From Citrobacter amalonaticus (GTDB lineage: Bacteria; Pseudomonadota; Gammaproteobacteria; Enterobacterales; Enterobacteriaceae): 64,000 nucleotides of DNA. The translations under genes and the position numbers were made by a program. The notes under the pieces are model-generated. The model was given only the letters and a program-made list of their open reading frames with translations, had not been told where the DNA came from and did not search any database. Numbering within the stretch: position 1 is the first letter of the stretch; each line of letters starts with the position of its first letter. The DNA is taken from positions 1,674,001-1,738,000 of the forward strand of contig JARDVN010000001.1 in the NCBI GenBank assembly GCA_028994555.1. The letters are read 5' to 3'. Shown piece by piece: positions 18,683 to 26,818 of this stretch.

Positions 18683-19768
18683 ATGAGCGTTCAGTTCATC
18701 GGCATGATTGGTCATCGCCTCTCTTCAGAAACTATCGCCCCCGTCGGCCCGATTTTCGATCGTGATTATATTGTGCGCTTTGCACAGACTCATGAGGCGG
18801 CGGGCTTCGATCGCCTGCTGGTCGGACACTGGTCCGATCAACCGGACGGCTTTCTGGTTACCGCGCTGGCGGGGTTGTCCACGCAAAAAATACACTTTCT
18901 GCTGGCGCACCGCCCCGGGTTTGTCTCCCCAACGCTGGCGGCACGTAAACTGGCGACGCTTGAGCATCTGCTGGACGGGCGACTGGCGGTGCATATTATC
19001 ACCGGTGGAAATAATGCGGAGCAACGCCGCGACGGCGATTATCTTGACCACGACCAGCGTTATGCGCGTACCGACGCCTTTCTTGAGGTGGTGCGCCAGA
19101 CCTGGACGCAGTCTGCGCCGTTTGATGTTAACAACGCCTTTTATCAGGTCGAGCAGGCGTATTCCGCGATTCGTCCTCTCCAGCAACCGCATATCCCGAT
19201 TTACTTTGGCGGTTCTTCCGATGCGGCCATCGCGGTTGCCGGTAAGCATGCCGACGTCTTCGCTTTGTGGGGCGAATCGCTGGCGCAGACGGAAGAGACA
19301 ATTCACCGCGTGCGTGCAGAAGCCGCAAAACATCAGCGCGAAATAGATTTCAGCGTCTCGTTCCGCCCCATTATCGCGGATACCGAAGCGCAGGCCTGGG
19401 AAAAGGCGGAAGAGATCCTCCACATTGCCACTGAGCGTGCCGACAAAGTCGGCGGCGGTTACAACATCAAACCTGACAGCGTGGGTGCGCAGCGTTTGCG
19501 CGAAACCGCCGCGCTGGGCCGCGTAGTGGATAAACGTTTGTGGACCGGCATCGCCAGCCTGGTCGGCGGTGGGCAGAACTCCACGGCGCTGGTGGGAACG
19601 CCGGAGCAGGTCGCCGACGCGCTGCTGGATTACTACGATCTTGGCGTGCGTAATTTCCTGATCCGCGGCTTCGACCCGCTTAACGATGCGCAGGACTACG
19701 GTAAAGCGCTGCTGCCGATCACGCGTGAGAAAGTGGCGCAGCGTGATGCTCAGGAAAAGGCGTCCTGA
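18683..19768 (+). CDS. SsuD-like FMNH2-dependent alkanesulfonate-type monooxygenase
   Basis: 361 residues, bacterial luciferase-like (LLM) fold of the SsuD/SfnG group. Seen are GFDRLLVGHWSDQPDGFLVT, FLLAHRPGFVSPTLAARKLATL, RLAVHIITGGNNAEQRRDGD and PIYFGGSSDAAIAVAGKHAD, all typical of alkanesulfonate monooxygenases. Such enzymes release sulfite from sulfonates or cleave sulfones, using reduced FMN supplied by a partner reductase; none is encoded nearby. The start at 18683 has GAAGGAG upstream. The following gene starts one base after its stop. The specific substrate is unknown. Confidence 0.88.
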   Translation: MSVQFIGMIGHRLSSETIAPVGPIFDRDYIVRFAQTHEAAGFDRLLVGHWSDQPDGFLVTALAGLSTQKIHFLLAHRPGFVSPTLAARKLATLEHLLDGRLAVHIITGGNNAEQRRDGDYLDHDQRYARTDAFLEVVRQTWTQSAPFDVNNAFYQVEQAYSAIRPLQQPHIPIYFGGSSDAAIAVAGKHADVFALWGESLAQTEETIHRVRAEAAKHQREIDFSVSFRPIIADTEAQAWEKAEEILHIATERADKVGGGYNIKPDSVGAQRLRETAALGRVVDKRLWTGIASLVGGGQNSTALVGTPEQVADALLDYYDLGVRNFLIRGFDPLNDAQDYGKALLPITREKVAQRDAQEKAS

Positions 19769-19769
19769 T

Positions 19770-20924
19770 ATGCGCCCGCCCGTCACGCCTCCTACACCGG
19801 ACGTGCTCACTCGCCTGACCGCTGAACTGGCTGAACAGGCAGGGGCGCTCGATAAAAAGGGTGATTTTCCGCATGACAATCTGGCCCGCCTGCAACAGCT
19901 TGGCTGGCTCAGCCTTGCCTGTCATGACGACACGGATCTCGCGACGCTCCAGCGGGTGATTAGCGCCATTGCCCAGGGCGAACCGTCTACGGCGCTGATC
20001 GTCTGTATGCAGTATCTGCATCATTTGCGGCTGGCCGATAACGATAGCTGGCCCTCAGCGTTACGTCAGCAGGTTACAGAAAGCGCCAGGGAAAAAGGGG
20101 CGCTGATTAACAGCCTGCGCGTGGAACCAGAACTGGGCTCGCCCGCTCGCGGCGGTTTGCCGCAGACGGTAGCGACCCGCACGCCGCAGGGCTGGCGAAT
20201 CAATGGTCATAAAATCTACACCACTGGCATCGAAGGGCTGAGCTGGCTGGCGCTGTGGGCGCGTAGTGACGATCCCACGCCGCAGGTTGGTGTCTGGCTG
20301 GTGCCGCGGGAGAGCGAGGGGATTCGTGTGGTGAAAAGCTGGGATCACATAGGTATGCGGGCCAGCGGCAGCCACGAGGTGATCCTGACCGATGTGAGGG
20401 TTCCGCTGGAAAATGCCGTTGACACCTTTGCCTTTGACCAGCCACCCACGGCAAACGCTGAGCAGACGCGCCTGTTTGCCAATCGCCACACCGCACTGCT
20501 GGCGGCGATTTATGACGGCATTGCGCGTGCCGCCACGCAGTGGCTGATCGGCTGGCTGCGCCATCGCGTACCGGGCAGTCTCGGTCATCCGTTAGCGACA
20601 TTACCTCGCGTGCAGGAGAGCGTGGGGCAAATCGACGAGTGGCTGCTGGTAAACAAGAGCTTGCTGCGTCAGGCCGCAGCGCTGGCGTTGACCACGGAAC
20701 AGGCCAATCTGGCTAAGGTCACTATCACGCAATATGCGGTGCAGGTGGTGGAAAAAGCGCTGTCGCTCACTGGCAACCACGGACTGACGCGTGATAACCC
20801 ACTGGAGCGCCATTATCGCAATGTCCTTTGCGGCAGAGTACATACCCCTCAACAAGACAGCGCCTGGATTGCTGCCGGTCGTCAGTCACTGACTCAACAG
20901 GATTATCATGAAAAAACGTTATAA
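19770..20924 (+). CDS. SfnB/DszC-like acyl-CoA dehydrogenase-fold flavoprotein
   Basis: 384 residues with an acyl-CoA dehydrogenase fold of the kind used by flavin monooxygenases acting on organosulfur compounds (DszC, SfnB). Visible blocks are FPHDNLARLQQLGWLS, GEPSTALIVCMQYLHHLRL, GWRINGHKIYTTGIEGLSWL and IGMRASGSHEVILTDVRVP, and the C-terminal NHGLTRDNPLERHYRNVLCG. In this fold the usual dehydrogenase catalytic glutamate is often lost when the enzyme is an oxygenase; I cannot place it here. Start ATG 19770 follows the SsuD-like stop immediately. It may act with that enzyme on a sulfone or sulfonate. Confidence 0.82.
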   Translation: MRPPVTPPTPDVLTRLTAELAEQAGALDKKGDFPHDNLARLQQLGWLSLACHDDTDLATLQRVISAIAQGEPSTALIVCMQYLHHLRLADNDSWPSALRQQVTESAREKGALINSLRVEPELGSPARGGLPQTVATRTPQGWRINGHKIYTTGIEGLSWLALWARSDDPTPQVGVWLVPRESEGIRVVKSWDHIGMRASGSHEVILTDVRVPLENAVDTFAFDQPPTANAEQTRLFANRHTALLAAIYDGIARAATQWLIGWLRHRVPGSLGHPLATLPRVQESVGQIDEWLLVNKSLLRQAAALALTTEQANLAKVTITQYAVQVVEKALSLTGNHGLTRDNPLERHYRNVLCGRVHTPQQDSAWIAAGRQSLTQQDYHEKTL

Positions 20925-21870
20925 ATCGTGGCTTATCAGTGCGTTATTACTGGTTTTTAGTTCGCAGTCGTGGGCAGCGGAGCGCATTACATTGCGCATT
21001 GCCGATCAGAAAGGCGGTATGCGTTCCCAGCTTGAGGCGGCGAATGGCTTGCAGAACCTCACTTACGACATCAAATGGGCGGAATTTCCGGCGGCGGCTC
21101 CGCTCGCGGAAGCGCTTAATGCCGGAGCGGTGGATGTCGGTATCATCGGCGATGCGCCGCTGTTGTTCGCGCTTGCGAACGGCGCGCCGGTAAAAGCGGT
21201 AGCGGTGGATAAAAGTAATCCGGCTGGGACGGCGGTGCTGGTGGCAGACGGAGCGACGCTGAAAACAGCGCAGGACCTGAAAGGTAAACGTATCGCCACC
21301 GGTAAAGGCTCGATTGGACATTTTGTCGCGTTGAAAGCGCTGCAACAGGCCGGATTAAAACCGGAGGATGTGCAGTGGGTTTTCCTCGGACCGGTGGATG
21401 CCAAAATTGCGCTGGTCAGTGGCTCCGTGGACGCCTGGGCAACCTGGGAACCGTACACCACGCAAATGGTGAAAACAGCGCAGGGGAAAATACTGGTCAG
21501 CGGCGAAGGTCTGCTGCCGGGGAATACCTTCCTTGCTGCCACGGACACCACGCTTGCCGATCCGGCAAAACGTGCGGCGTTGCAGGATTACCTCAACCGA
21601 CTGGCGAAGGCAGAACGCTGGGCCTATGCCAACCTCGACAGCTACGGCAAAACGCTGGGAGAGATTATTAAGTTCCCTCCTGAGATCGCCCGTGCGCAGT
21701 TTGCCAACCGCCAGTCGCGCTGGCAGGTCGTCGATACGAAGACCGTCAGCCAGCAGCAGGCCACGGCAGATTTTTATCAGGCAAACGGATTAATTCGCCA
21801 GAAGCTGGACGTGCAGCCGACCTTTTATCATGACTTCACCGTACCGCCCGCCACGGAGATCCTCCCATGA
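20908..21870 (+). CDS. SsuA-like periplasmic binding protein, Sec-exported
   Basis: 320 residues with a Sec signal peptide (MKKRYKSWLISALLLVFSSQ, cleaved near SWA-AE). The rest is an aliphatic-sulfonate/taurine-type binding protein: GVVDVGIIGDAP-type segment (AGAVDVGIIGDAPLLFAL), DLKGKRIATGKGSIGHF and VSGSVDAWATWEPYT. Its start overlaps the end of the upstream flavoprotein by 17 bases, and its stop overlaps the next start (ATGA), so the genes form one tightly packed operon. It should deliver an organosulfur compound to the membrane permease. Confidence 0.9.
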   Translation: MKKRYKSWLISALLLVFSSQSWAAERITLRIADQKGGMRSQLEAANGLQNLTYDIKWAEFPAAAPLAEALNAGAVDVGIIGDAPLLFALANGAPVKAVAVDKSNPAGTAVLVADGATLKTAQDLKGKRIATGKGSIGHFVALKALQQAGLKPEDVQWVFLGPVDAKIALVSGSVDAWATWEPYTTQMVKTAQGKILVSGEGLLPGNTFLAATDTTLADPAKRAALQDYLNRLAKAERWAYANLDSYGKTLGEIIKFPPEIARAQFANRQSRWQVVDTKTVSQQQATADFYQANGLIRQKLDVQPTFYHDFTVPPATEILP

Positions 21871-22914
21871 GCCTGACCTCTCTTTTTTCACGCCGTCAGT
21901 TTTTACGCCTGAGCGGTGGTGCGCTGGCGCTGCCTGCGCTTGGTGGTTTTTCTCCGGCGCTGTGGGCGCACGATCATGTTCCGCCGTCTTCGCAGAATCT
22001 GGCTCTGCGACTGCCGGAACCGGTCAAAATCAAGCTTGCGGTGAATAAGAGTGCGGTCTGTCTGGCACCTGTCACGGTGGCGGAGCAGCAAAAATTCTTC
22101 AGTAAATACAATCTGGATGTCGAGCTGGTGAACTTCGGCAACTCCACCGACGTCCTGCTGGAGGCCATCGCCACCGGAAAAGCTGATGCGGGAGTGGGGA
22201 TGGCGTTGCGCTGGCTGAAGGCGCTGGAGCAAGGCTTCGATGTGAAGCTGACGGCAGGAACGCACGGTGGCTGCCTGAACCTGTTAACCGCGAAACAGTC
22301 CCCCCTTCACCCAACTGGAGAAACTGAAAGGCCAGACCATCGGCGTGACGGACATGGCCGGGCCGGATAAAAACTTCTTCGCCATTTTGCTTAAGCGTCA
22401 CGGCATCGATCCGATTGCTGATGTGCAGTGGAAAGTGTATCCCGCCGATCTGCTCAGCGTGGCGCTGGATAAACAGGAGATCGCGGCAATCAGCGGTAGC
22501 GAGCCGTTCAGCTACCGTCTGCTGGAGACGGGTAAATACCAGTTGCTCGCCAGCAACATGACTGGTGAATATGCCAATCTGAGCTGCTGTGTGCTTGGCG
22601 TTAGTGGTTCGCTCGCACGGGATCATAAACCGGCTGCGGCGGCATTAACTCAGGCGATTCTGGAGGCGCACAGCTATGCCGCGCAGCATCCGGAAAGTGT
22701 GGCGGATGCGTTTATGGCTCATGCGTTAAACACTAACGTGGCGGAAGTGCAGGGCATTCTGCACGGGCAGGGGCATGGGCATCATGCGGTCGGCGAAGCG
22801 TTTGTAAACGAGATAGCCCAGTACGTGACGGATCTGAAGTTAGTCCAGGTGATTAAGCCGACCACCGATCCTCATCAGTTTGCGGAGAGTATTTATGTCG
22901 ACGTATTTTCCTGA
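21867..22914 (+). CDS. Second ABC binding protein, Tat-exported, NrtA/SsuA type (frame broken once)
   Basis: 348 residues. The N-terminus MSLTSLFSRRQFLRLSGGAL carries a twin-arginine motif (SRRQFL), so export folded through Tat is predicted, unlike the Sec-exported partner encoded just before. The body has binding-protein features: TVAEQQKFFSKYNLDVELV, AIATGKADAGVGMALRWLKA and LKGQTIGVTDMAGPDKNFFA. A C6 run at 22300-22305 breaks the frame at TAKQSPFTQLEK; one base less restores it. Start overlaps the previous stop (ATGA) and the end overlaps the permease start by 20 bases. Substrate unknown; the family covers nitrate, sulfonates and thiamine precursors. Confidence 0.85.
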
Positions 22915-23894
22915 AACCGCGCTGTCCACATCGTCACCGCGACGCGTACTGTTCTGGCGTAACGGCCTCCTCGCCGCGCTGAGCTGGCTGGCGACGGCAA
23001 CGGTGACGCTCTGGTGGCCTAATCTGAACCGGGAGTGGCCGTTCAGCCAGAGTTGGGCGGGGATCCAGCTGGCGCTGAGTGGCGCGTTGTTGCTCTCTGC
23101 ACTGACTTTTCGCTACTGGTCTGGGCGGGCGGTACGGTTACAAAATGCCGGGAAATGGCTGGTGGCGCTGCCGCTGCTGTTCAGCGTCTGGGAACTGCTG
23201 ACGGTTAAAACCGGTACGCTGCCGGTGCCTTTTTTTGCGCCGCCGCAGGCGCTGATTGAAGTGCTGCATGATGACTGGCGGCGTCTGCTGGAAAGTCTCG
23301 CACATTCCCTGTTATTGCTGGGGCTGGGAGTGATCGTCGGCACCTCACTGGGGTTTGTCACCGGCATTGCCATCGGCTGGTCACAGCGTATAGGTTACTG
23401 GATGCATCCGGTGCTGCGTCTGTTAGGGCCGGTTCCTTCGACGGCGCTGTTGCCGTTATGTATGTTTATTTTTCCCAGCAGTTTTGGCGCCAGTGTGTTT
23501 CTGATTGCCCTGAGTACCTGGTTTCCGGTGACGGTGCTTACCTGGTCCGGCGTCGCCAGTATCGATAAAGCCTGGTACGACGTGGCGCGTACGCTCGGCG
23601 CCAGCCAGCGTTTTCTCATCTTGCGGGTGGCGATTCCGGCAGCCTTGCCACATGTTTTTGTCGGCGTGTTCATGGGGCTTGGCGCTTCATTTTCGGTGCT
23701 GATTGTCGCTGAAATGGTCGGGGTAAAATCAGGGATCGGCTTTTATCTGCAATGGGCGCAGGGCTGGGCGGCCTATCCCAATATGTACGCTGCACTACTG
23801 GTGATGGCCTTTCTGTGTTCCGGTTTGATTAGTGGCCTGTTTCTGATCCGCGATCGTCTGTTGAGCTGGCAAAAAAGGAGCAGTGCAATGGTGA
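22895..23894 (+). CDS. ABC transporter permease, SsuC/TauC type (frame broken once)
   Basis: 332-residue inner-membrane permease. An unusual N-terminal part with two or three extra hydrophobic stretches (GLLAALSWLATATVTLWW; QLALSGALLLSALTF; WLVALPLLFSVWELL) precedes the usual BPD_transp domain. The EAA loop is seen as YDVARTLGASQRFLILRVAIP. An A6 run at 23871-23876 removes the natural stop and fuses the frame into the ATPase. With one A removed the protein ends WQKGAVQW and its TGA (23892-23894) overlaps the ATPase start. That compact overlap supports the corrected reading over a permease-ATPase fusion. Confidence 0.85.
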
Positions 23895-24677
23895 CGTTGG
23901 CTGAGAAATTCGATACGACGACGCAGGGCCTGACGATTGATATTCAACATCTCAGCCACGCTTTTCACCTCGGCAAAAAAGACGCTGCCAGTGCTGGATA
24001 ATCTCTCACTGACCATTCATCCAGGCGAAAGCGTTTCGCTGCTGGGGCCTTCGGGCTGCGGTAAGTCGACATTGCTGCGTCTGTTGGCGGGACTTGATCC
24101 GGTACAGAGCGGCCAACTCCTTGCTGATGGGCGTACGATTCAGCAACCTGAACCCGAACGGATTCTGGTGTTTCAGGATCCGACGCTCTATCCGTGGCGA
24201 ACCGTGCGACAAAACGTTCTGCTTGGCCCACAGGCGCAGGGAAAGTCGGGGCTGGATGCGGCAGCGGATGCGCTGATTGCGCGCATGGGGCTTGGTGAAT
24301 TTACGCATGCGTATCCGAAACAGCTCTCCGGAGGCATGGCGCAACGCGCGGCCCTGGCGCGGGCGCTGCTGAATCAGCCGCGTCTGCTTTTACTGGATGA
24401 ACCGCTGGGCAAACTCGATTCATTGACGCGGATGAGCATGCAGCGTGAGCTGATTACGCTCTGGCAGAGCCAGGGCTATACCAGCGTGCTGGTCACTCAC
24501 GATATTGAAGAGGCGCTGCTGCTCAGTGACAGAGTGATTGTGATGTCACCGCGCCCGGCGAAGATCCTCGCTGAATTTACCGTACCGCTGAGTTACCCCC
24601 GGCATCGTGACGCTCCACTTTTGTTACAACACCGGCAGGATATTTTGACGTTGCTGGGGCAGGAGCAGGACTGGTGA
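23888..24677 (+). CDS. ABC transporter ATPase, SsuB/TauB type (frame broken once)
   Basis: 262 residues after correction. The start MVTLAEKFDTTTQGLTIDIQ overlaps the permease stop. Walker A is LGPSGCGKSTLLRL, Q-loop FQDPTLYPWRTV, signature LSGGMAQRAALARALL, Walker B LLLLDEP and the H-loop VTHDIEEAL, as in sulfonate and nitrate importers. An A6 run at 23975-23980 breaks the frame between HAFHLGK and KTLPVLDNLSL; removing one base joins them. It powers the importer with the two binding proteins and the permease encoded upstream and is the last gene of that operon. Confidence 0.9.
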
Positions 24678-24850
24678 CCGGGAGAATGACGTATTACGCA
24701 GGAGAATATAACCACCCTAAAAGACTGAAAATGTGAGGTCTGCTGCTTTAGCTATGATTAACGAAATTTAATGATTTCTTTGAGGCTGAAATCGGTTTAA
24801 GGTCAAAGGGTCGTCTTGTGTTTTACATGGTAAATTTTAAGGATAAAAGT

Positions 24851-25165
24851 ATGCCAGCAGTCATTGATAAAGCATTAGATTTCATCAACGGGATGAACAC
24901 CTCGGCCACTTCTCCAGAACCCATGGATGAAAGCACGGCGAAAGGGATTTTGAAATATTTGAAAGAACTGGGCTGCCCGGCAAGTGCGTCGGATATCGTT
25001 GCGCGTGGGGAGCGGGAGGGGTGGAACCCTGGATTTACGCAAAAACTGGTTAAGTGGGCTGAGAAGTTTGAAGCCGGAGAGCGGGTTTTGATTAGAGACC
25101 CTGAGTATTTTTCATTGTATATGCGCGAGCAACTTCAGGAACTGGTCGACGTTGAGCGCGCGTAA
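24851..25165 (+). CDS. DUF1889 family protein, YoaC-like
   Basis: 104 residues from ATG 24851, chosen because AAGGA lies 9 bases upstream; in-frame ATGs at 24818 and 24827 would add a short unsupported extension. The sequence (AVIDKALDFINGMNTSA, DESTAKGILKYLKELG, REGWNPGFTQKLVKWAEKFE, PEYFSLYMREQLQELV) resembles E. coli YoaC, a small protein of unknown function. In E. coli that gene lies elsewhere, so this is a paralog or a relocated copy. A terminator follows directly, so it is likely its own transcription unit. Confidence 0.75.
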   Translation: MPAVIDKALDFINGMNTSATSPEPMDESTAKGILKYLKELGCPASASDIVARGEREGWNPGFTQKLVKWAEKFEAGERVLIRDPEYFSLYMREQLQELVDVERA

Positions 25166-25187
25166 TATGCCCCATCACTTAGCCCCG

Positions 25188-25222
25188 ATGCTCTCGCCGT
25201 TGCTGTGAGAGCATTCTTTTTT
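25188..25222 (+). terminator. Rho-independent terminator after the YoaC-like gene
   Basis: ATGCTCTC (25188-25195) pairs with GAGAGCAT (25207-25214), followed by a T-rich tail. Confidence 0.75.
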
Positions 25223-25273
25223 GTGTTGCGTTACTCGCTCAGAGCCTTAACTGGCCAGTAAAAACCGCGCTTT

Positions 25274-25813
25274 TTATCTGCTTTTCGGGATCAGTACCGG
25301 CGTTATCTTGTTGGTATAAATCGTATTATCAGGAATTGGCTTAAGTACCAGCGAATGCGCGCCAATGGTGACATTGTCGCCAATACGAATTTTTCCACCC
25401 AGAACGGAGGCGTTGCAGCCAATGTCTACGTTGTCTCCAATTTCAATCAATGTCTCTGCGGGTGGCGTTCTTCTGCCGATTGTCACGCCCTGTTTCAGAT
25501 GCAAGTTTTTACCAATAACGCAGAGATCGGTAATCACGATCCCGGAGAAATGCGCTAAATCCAGACCCGGGCCAATTTTGGCCGTTAACGGTATTTCAAC
25601 ATCATAAAGGCGTAGAAGTTTTGCTTCTATTCGCTTTGCGAAACGCCGCTTAATACCGCCCCGGGTGTAGAGATAACAAGCTACTCGCCACCAGAACATA
25701 TAATACTTTCTACGGTTGTTCCTGATACGGGTGAGCGCTTTGCGCCATGAGAAAGAGTGATCCCGACCAATGACTTCGACGCGTATGCACTCTTTAAGGA
25801 ATTCCATGTTCAT
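25274..25813 (-). CDS. Hexapeptide-repeat O-acetyltransferase, serine acetyltransferase-like
   Basis: 179 residues from the start MNMEFLKECIRVEVIGRD at 25813; the open frame extends to 25960 without a family-like start. The N-terminal part (HSFSWRKALTRIRNNRRKYY, MFWWRVACYLYTRGG) and the left-handed beta-helix repeats (IGPGLDLAHFSGIVITDLC, VIGKNLHLKQGVTIG, IEIGDNVDIGCNASVLGG) resemble serine acetyltransferases and surface-polysaccharide acetyltransferases. The C-terminal CysE tail that binds cysteine is not evident (ends PVLIPKSR). The gene looks AT-richer than its neighbours and lies next to a tRNA gene, signs of transfer. No strong ribosome-binding site is visible. Function may be in cysteine synthesis or polysaccharide decoration. 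Confidence 0.7.
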   Translation of the reverse strand: MNMEFLKECIRVEVIGRDHSFSWRKALTRIRNNRRKYYMFWWRVACYLYTRGGIKRRFAKRIEAKLLRLYDVEIPLTAKIGPGLDLAHFSGIVITDLCVIGKNLHLKQGVTIGRRTPPAETLIEIGDNVDIGCNASVLGGKIRIGDNVTIGAHSLVLKPIPDNTIYTNKITPVLIPKSR

Positions 25814-26021
25814 CGTTATGGGGAGCGTGTGATTGATACCGGCGGCAATCATACCTGACACATAACAAGATTCAATGAGTTTTGAGTGAAGGTGTATGCG
25901 CCCTGTGAAATGTGGAATGAACCCGCTCCGGTAGGCGATCTTGCCTTGTCGTGAGGACAAAATTTGTTTCAGGTTGTGGGGGGAAGTCCAGTCAAAACGT
26001 TACCTGCCCCAAATTTTGCGC

Positions 26022-26053
26022 AAAAAAAAGCTTAGATAATTTCTTATCTAAGC
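26022..26053 (-). terminator. Terminator of ileX
   Basis: On the minus strand a GCTTAGATAA / TTATCTAAGC hairpin (26030-26053) is followed by eight T, just downstream of the tRNA gene. Confidence 0.85.
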
Positions 26054-26065
26054 CCTTGTTTTATC

Positions 26066-26141
26066 TGGTGGCCCCTGCTGGACTTGAACCAGCGACCAAG
26101 CGATTATGAGTCGCCTGCTCTAACCACTGAGCTAAGGGGCC
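26066..26141 (-). tRNA. ileX: tRNA-Ile2 (anticodon CAU, read as LAU after lysidine modification)
   Basis: 76-base tRNA with encoded CCA. The anticodon CAU is at 26106-26108. The acceptor stem GGCCCCT pairs with AGGGGCC, and the T-arm carries GGTTCAAGTCC. A CAU-anticodon tRNA here corresponds to E. coli ileX (b3069), which reads AUA after TilS modifies C34 to lysidine. It is adjacent to mug as in E. coli. Its 3' end faces the 10.7-kb insertion. Confidence 0.9.
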
Positions 26142-26266
26142 GTGGCGGTGAATTATAAAGTAACTCCTGCGAGCAATCCAGCGATAACCGTACGTATGCT
26201 GTTTTATTAAACAACGTATTTTCAATCCGTTATACTTTTCTCATGACGTAACGTTGTGAGGTATTC

Positions 26267-26773
26267 ATGGTAAAAGATATTTTAGCGCCGGGTCTGCGAG
26301 TGGTCTTTTGCGGCATCAATCCGGGGCTCTCTTCTGCCGGGACGGGATTTCCGTTTGCGCACCCGGCGAACCGTTTCTGGAAGGTCATTCATCAGGCCGG
26401 TTTTACTGACCGCCAGCTCAAGCCGGAAGAAGCAGAACACTTACTGGATTTTCGCTGTGGCGTAACCAAACTGGTCGACAGACCGACGGTGCAGGCGACT
26501 GAAGTTTCGCGTAAAGAACTGCATGATGGTGGTCGTCAACTGATTGCCAAAATCGAAGATTATCAGCCGCAGGCTCTGGCGATTTTAGGTAAGCAGGCAT
26601 TTGAACAAGGCTTCAGCCAGCGTGGCGTGCAGTGGGGAAAGCAGAGCATAACGATTGGCGCAACGCAGGTGTGGGTGTTGCCGAATACCAGCGGACTGAG
26701 CCGAATTACCCTGGATAAACTGGTGGAAGCCTTCAAGGAACTGGATGAGGCGCTGATCGTGCGCGGAAGGTAA
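26267..26773 (+). CDS. mug: Mug, G/U mismatch-specific DNA glycosylase
   Basis: 168 residues, equal to E. coli Mug. Removes uracil and ethenocytosine mispaired with guanine. The active-site motif [20 protein letters not shown] lies near the N-terminus, with the catalytic Asn in GINPG, and the intercalation loop NTSGLSRIT near the C-terminus. It is convergent with rpoD across a shared terminator. Confidence 0.96.
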   Translation: MVKDILAPGLRVVFCGINPGLSSAGTGFPFAHPANRFWKVIHQAGFTDRQLKPEEAEHLLDFRCGVTKLVDRPTVQATEVSRKELHDGGRQLIAKIEDYQPQALAILGKQAFEQGFSQRGVQWGKQSITIGATQVWVLPNTSGLSRITLDKLVEAFKELDEALIVRGR

Positions 26774-26800
26774 AAAAAACGCCACCTGAACGGTGGCGTT
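26772..26800. terminator. Bidirectional terminator between mug and rpoD
   Basis: AACGCCACC-TGAAC-GGTGGCGTT hairpin (26778-26800). For rpoD on the minus strand it is followed by a run of T. Confidence 0.85.
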
Positions 26801-26818
26801 GCTGTTTTCGCGACGGGA

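Noticed and set aside
22895..24001. A permease-ATPase fusion protein in one open frame
   Set aside because: The fusion depends on an A6 run at 23871-23876. With one A fewer the permease stops at a TGA overlapping the ATPase start, the same compact overlap used by its neighbours.
15313..26065. A recently integrated genomic island with att repeats at ileX
   Set aside because: I looked for a copy of the tRNA 3' end near 15313 and for an integrase and saw neither, so only a tRNA-adjacent insertion of unknown mechanism is claimed.
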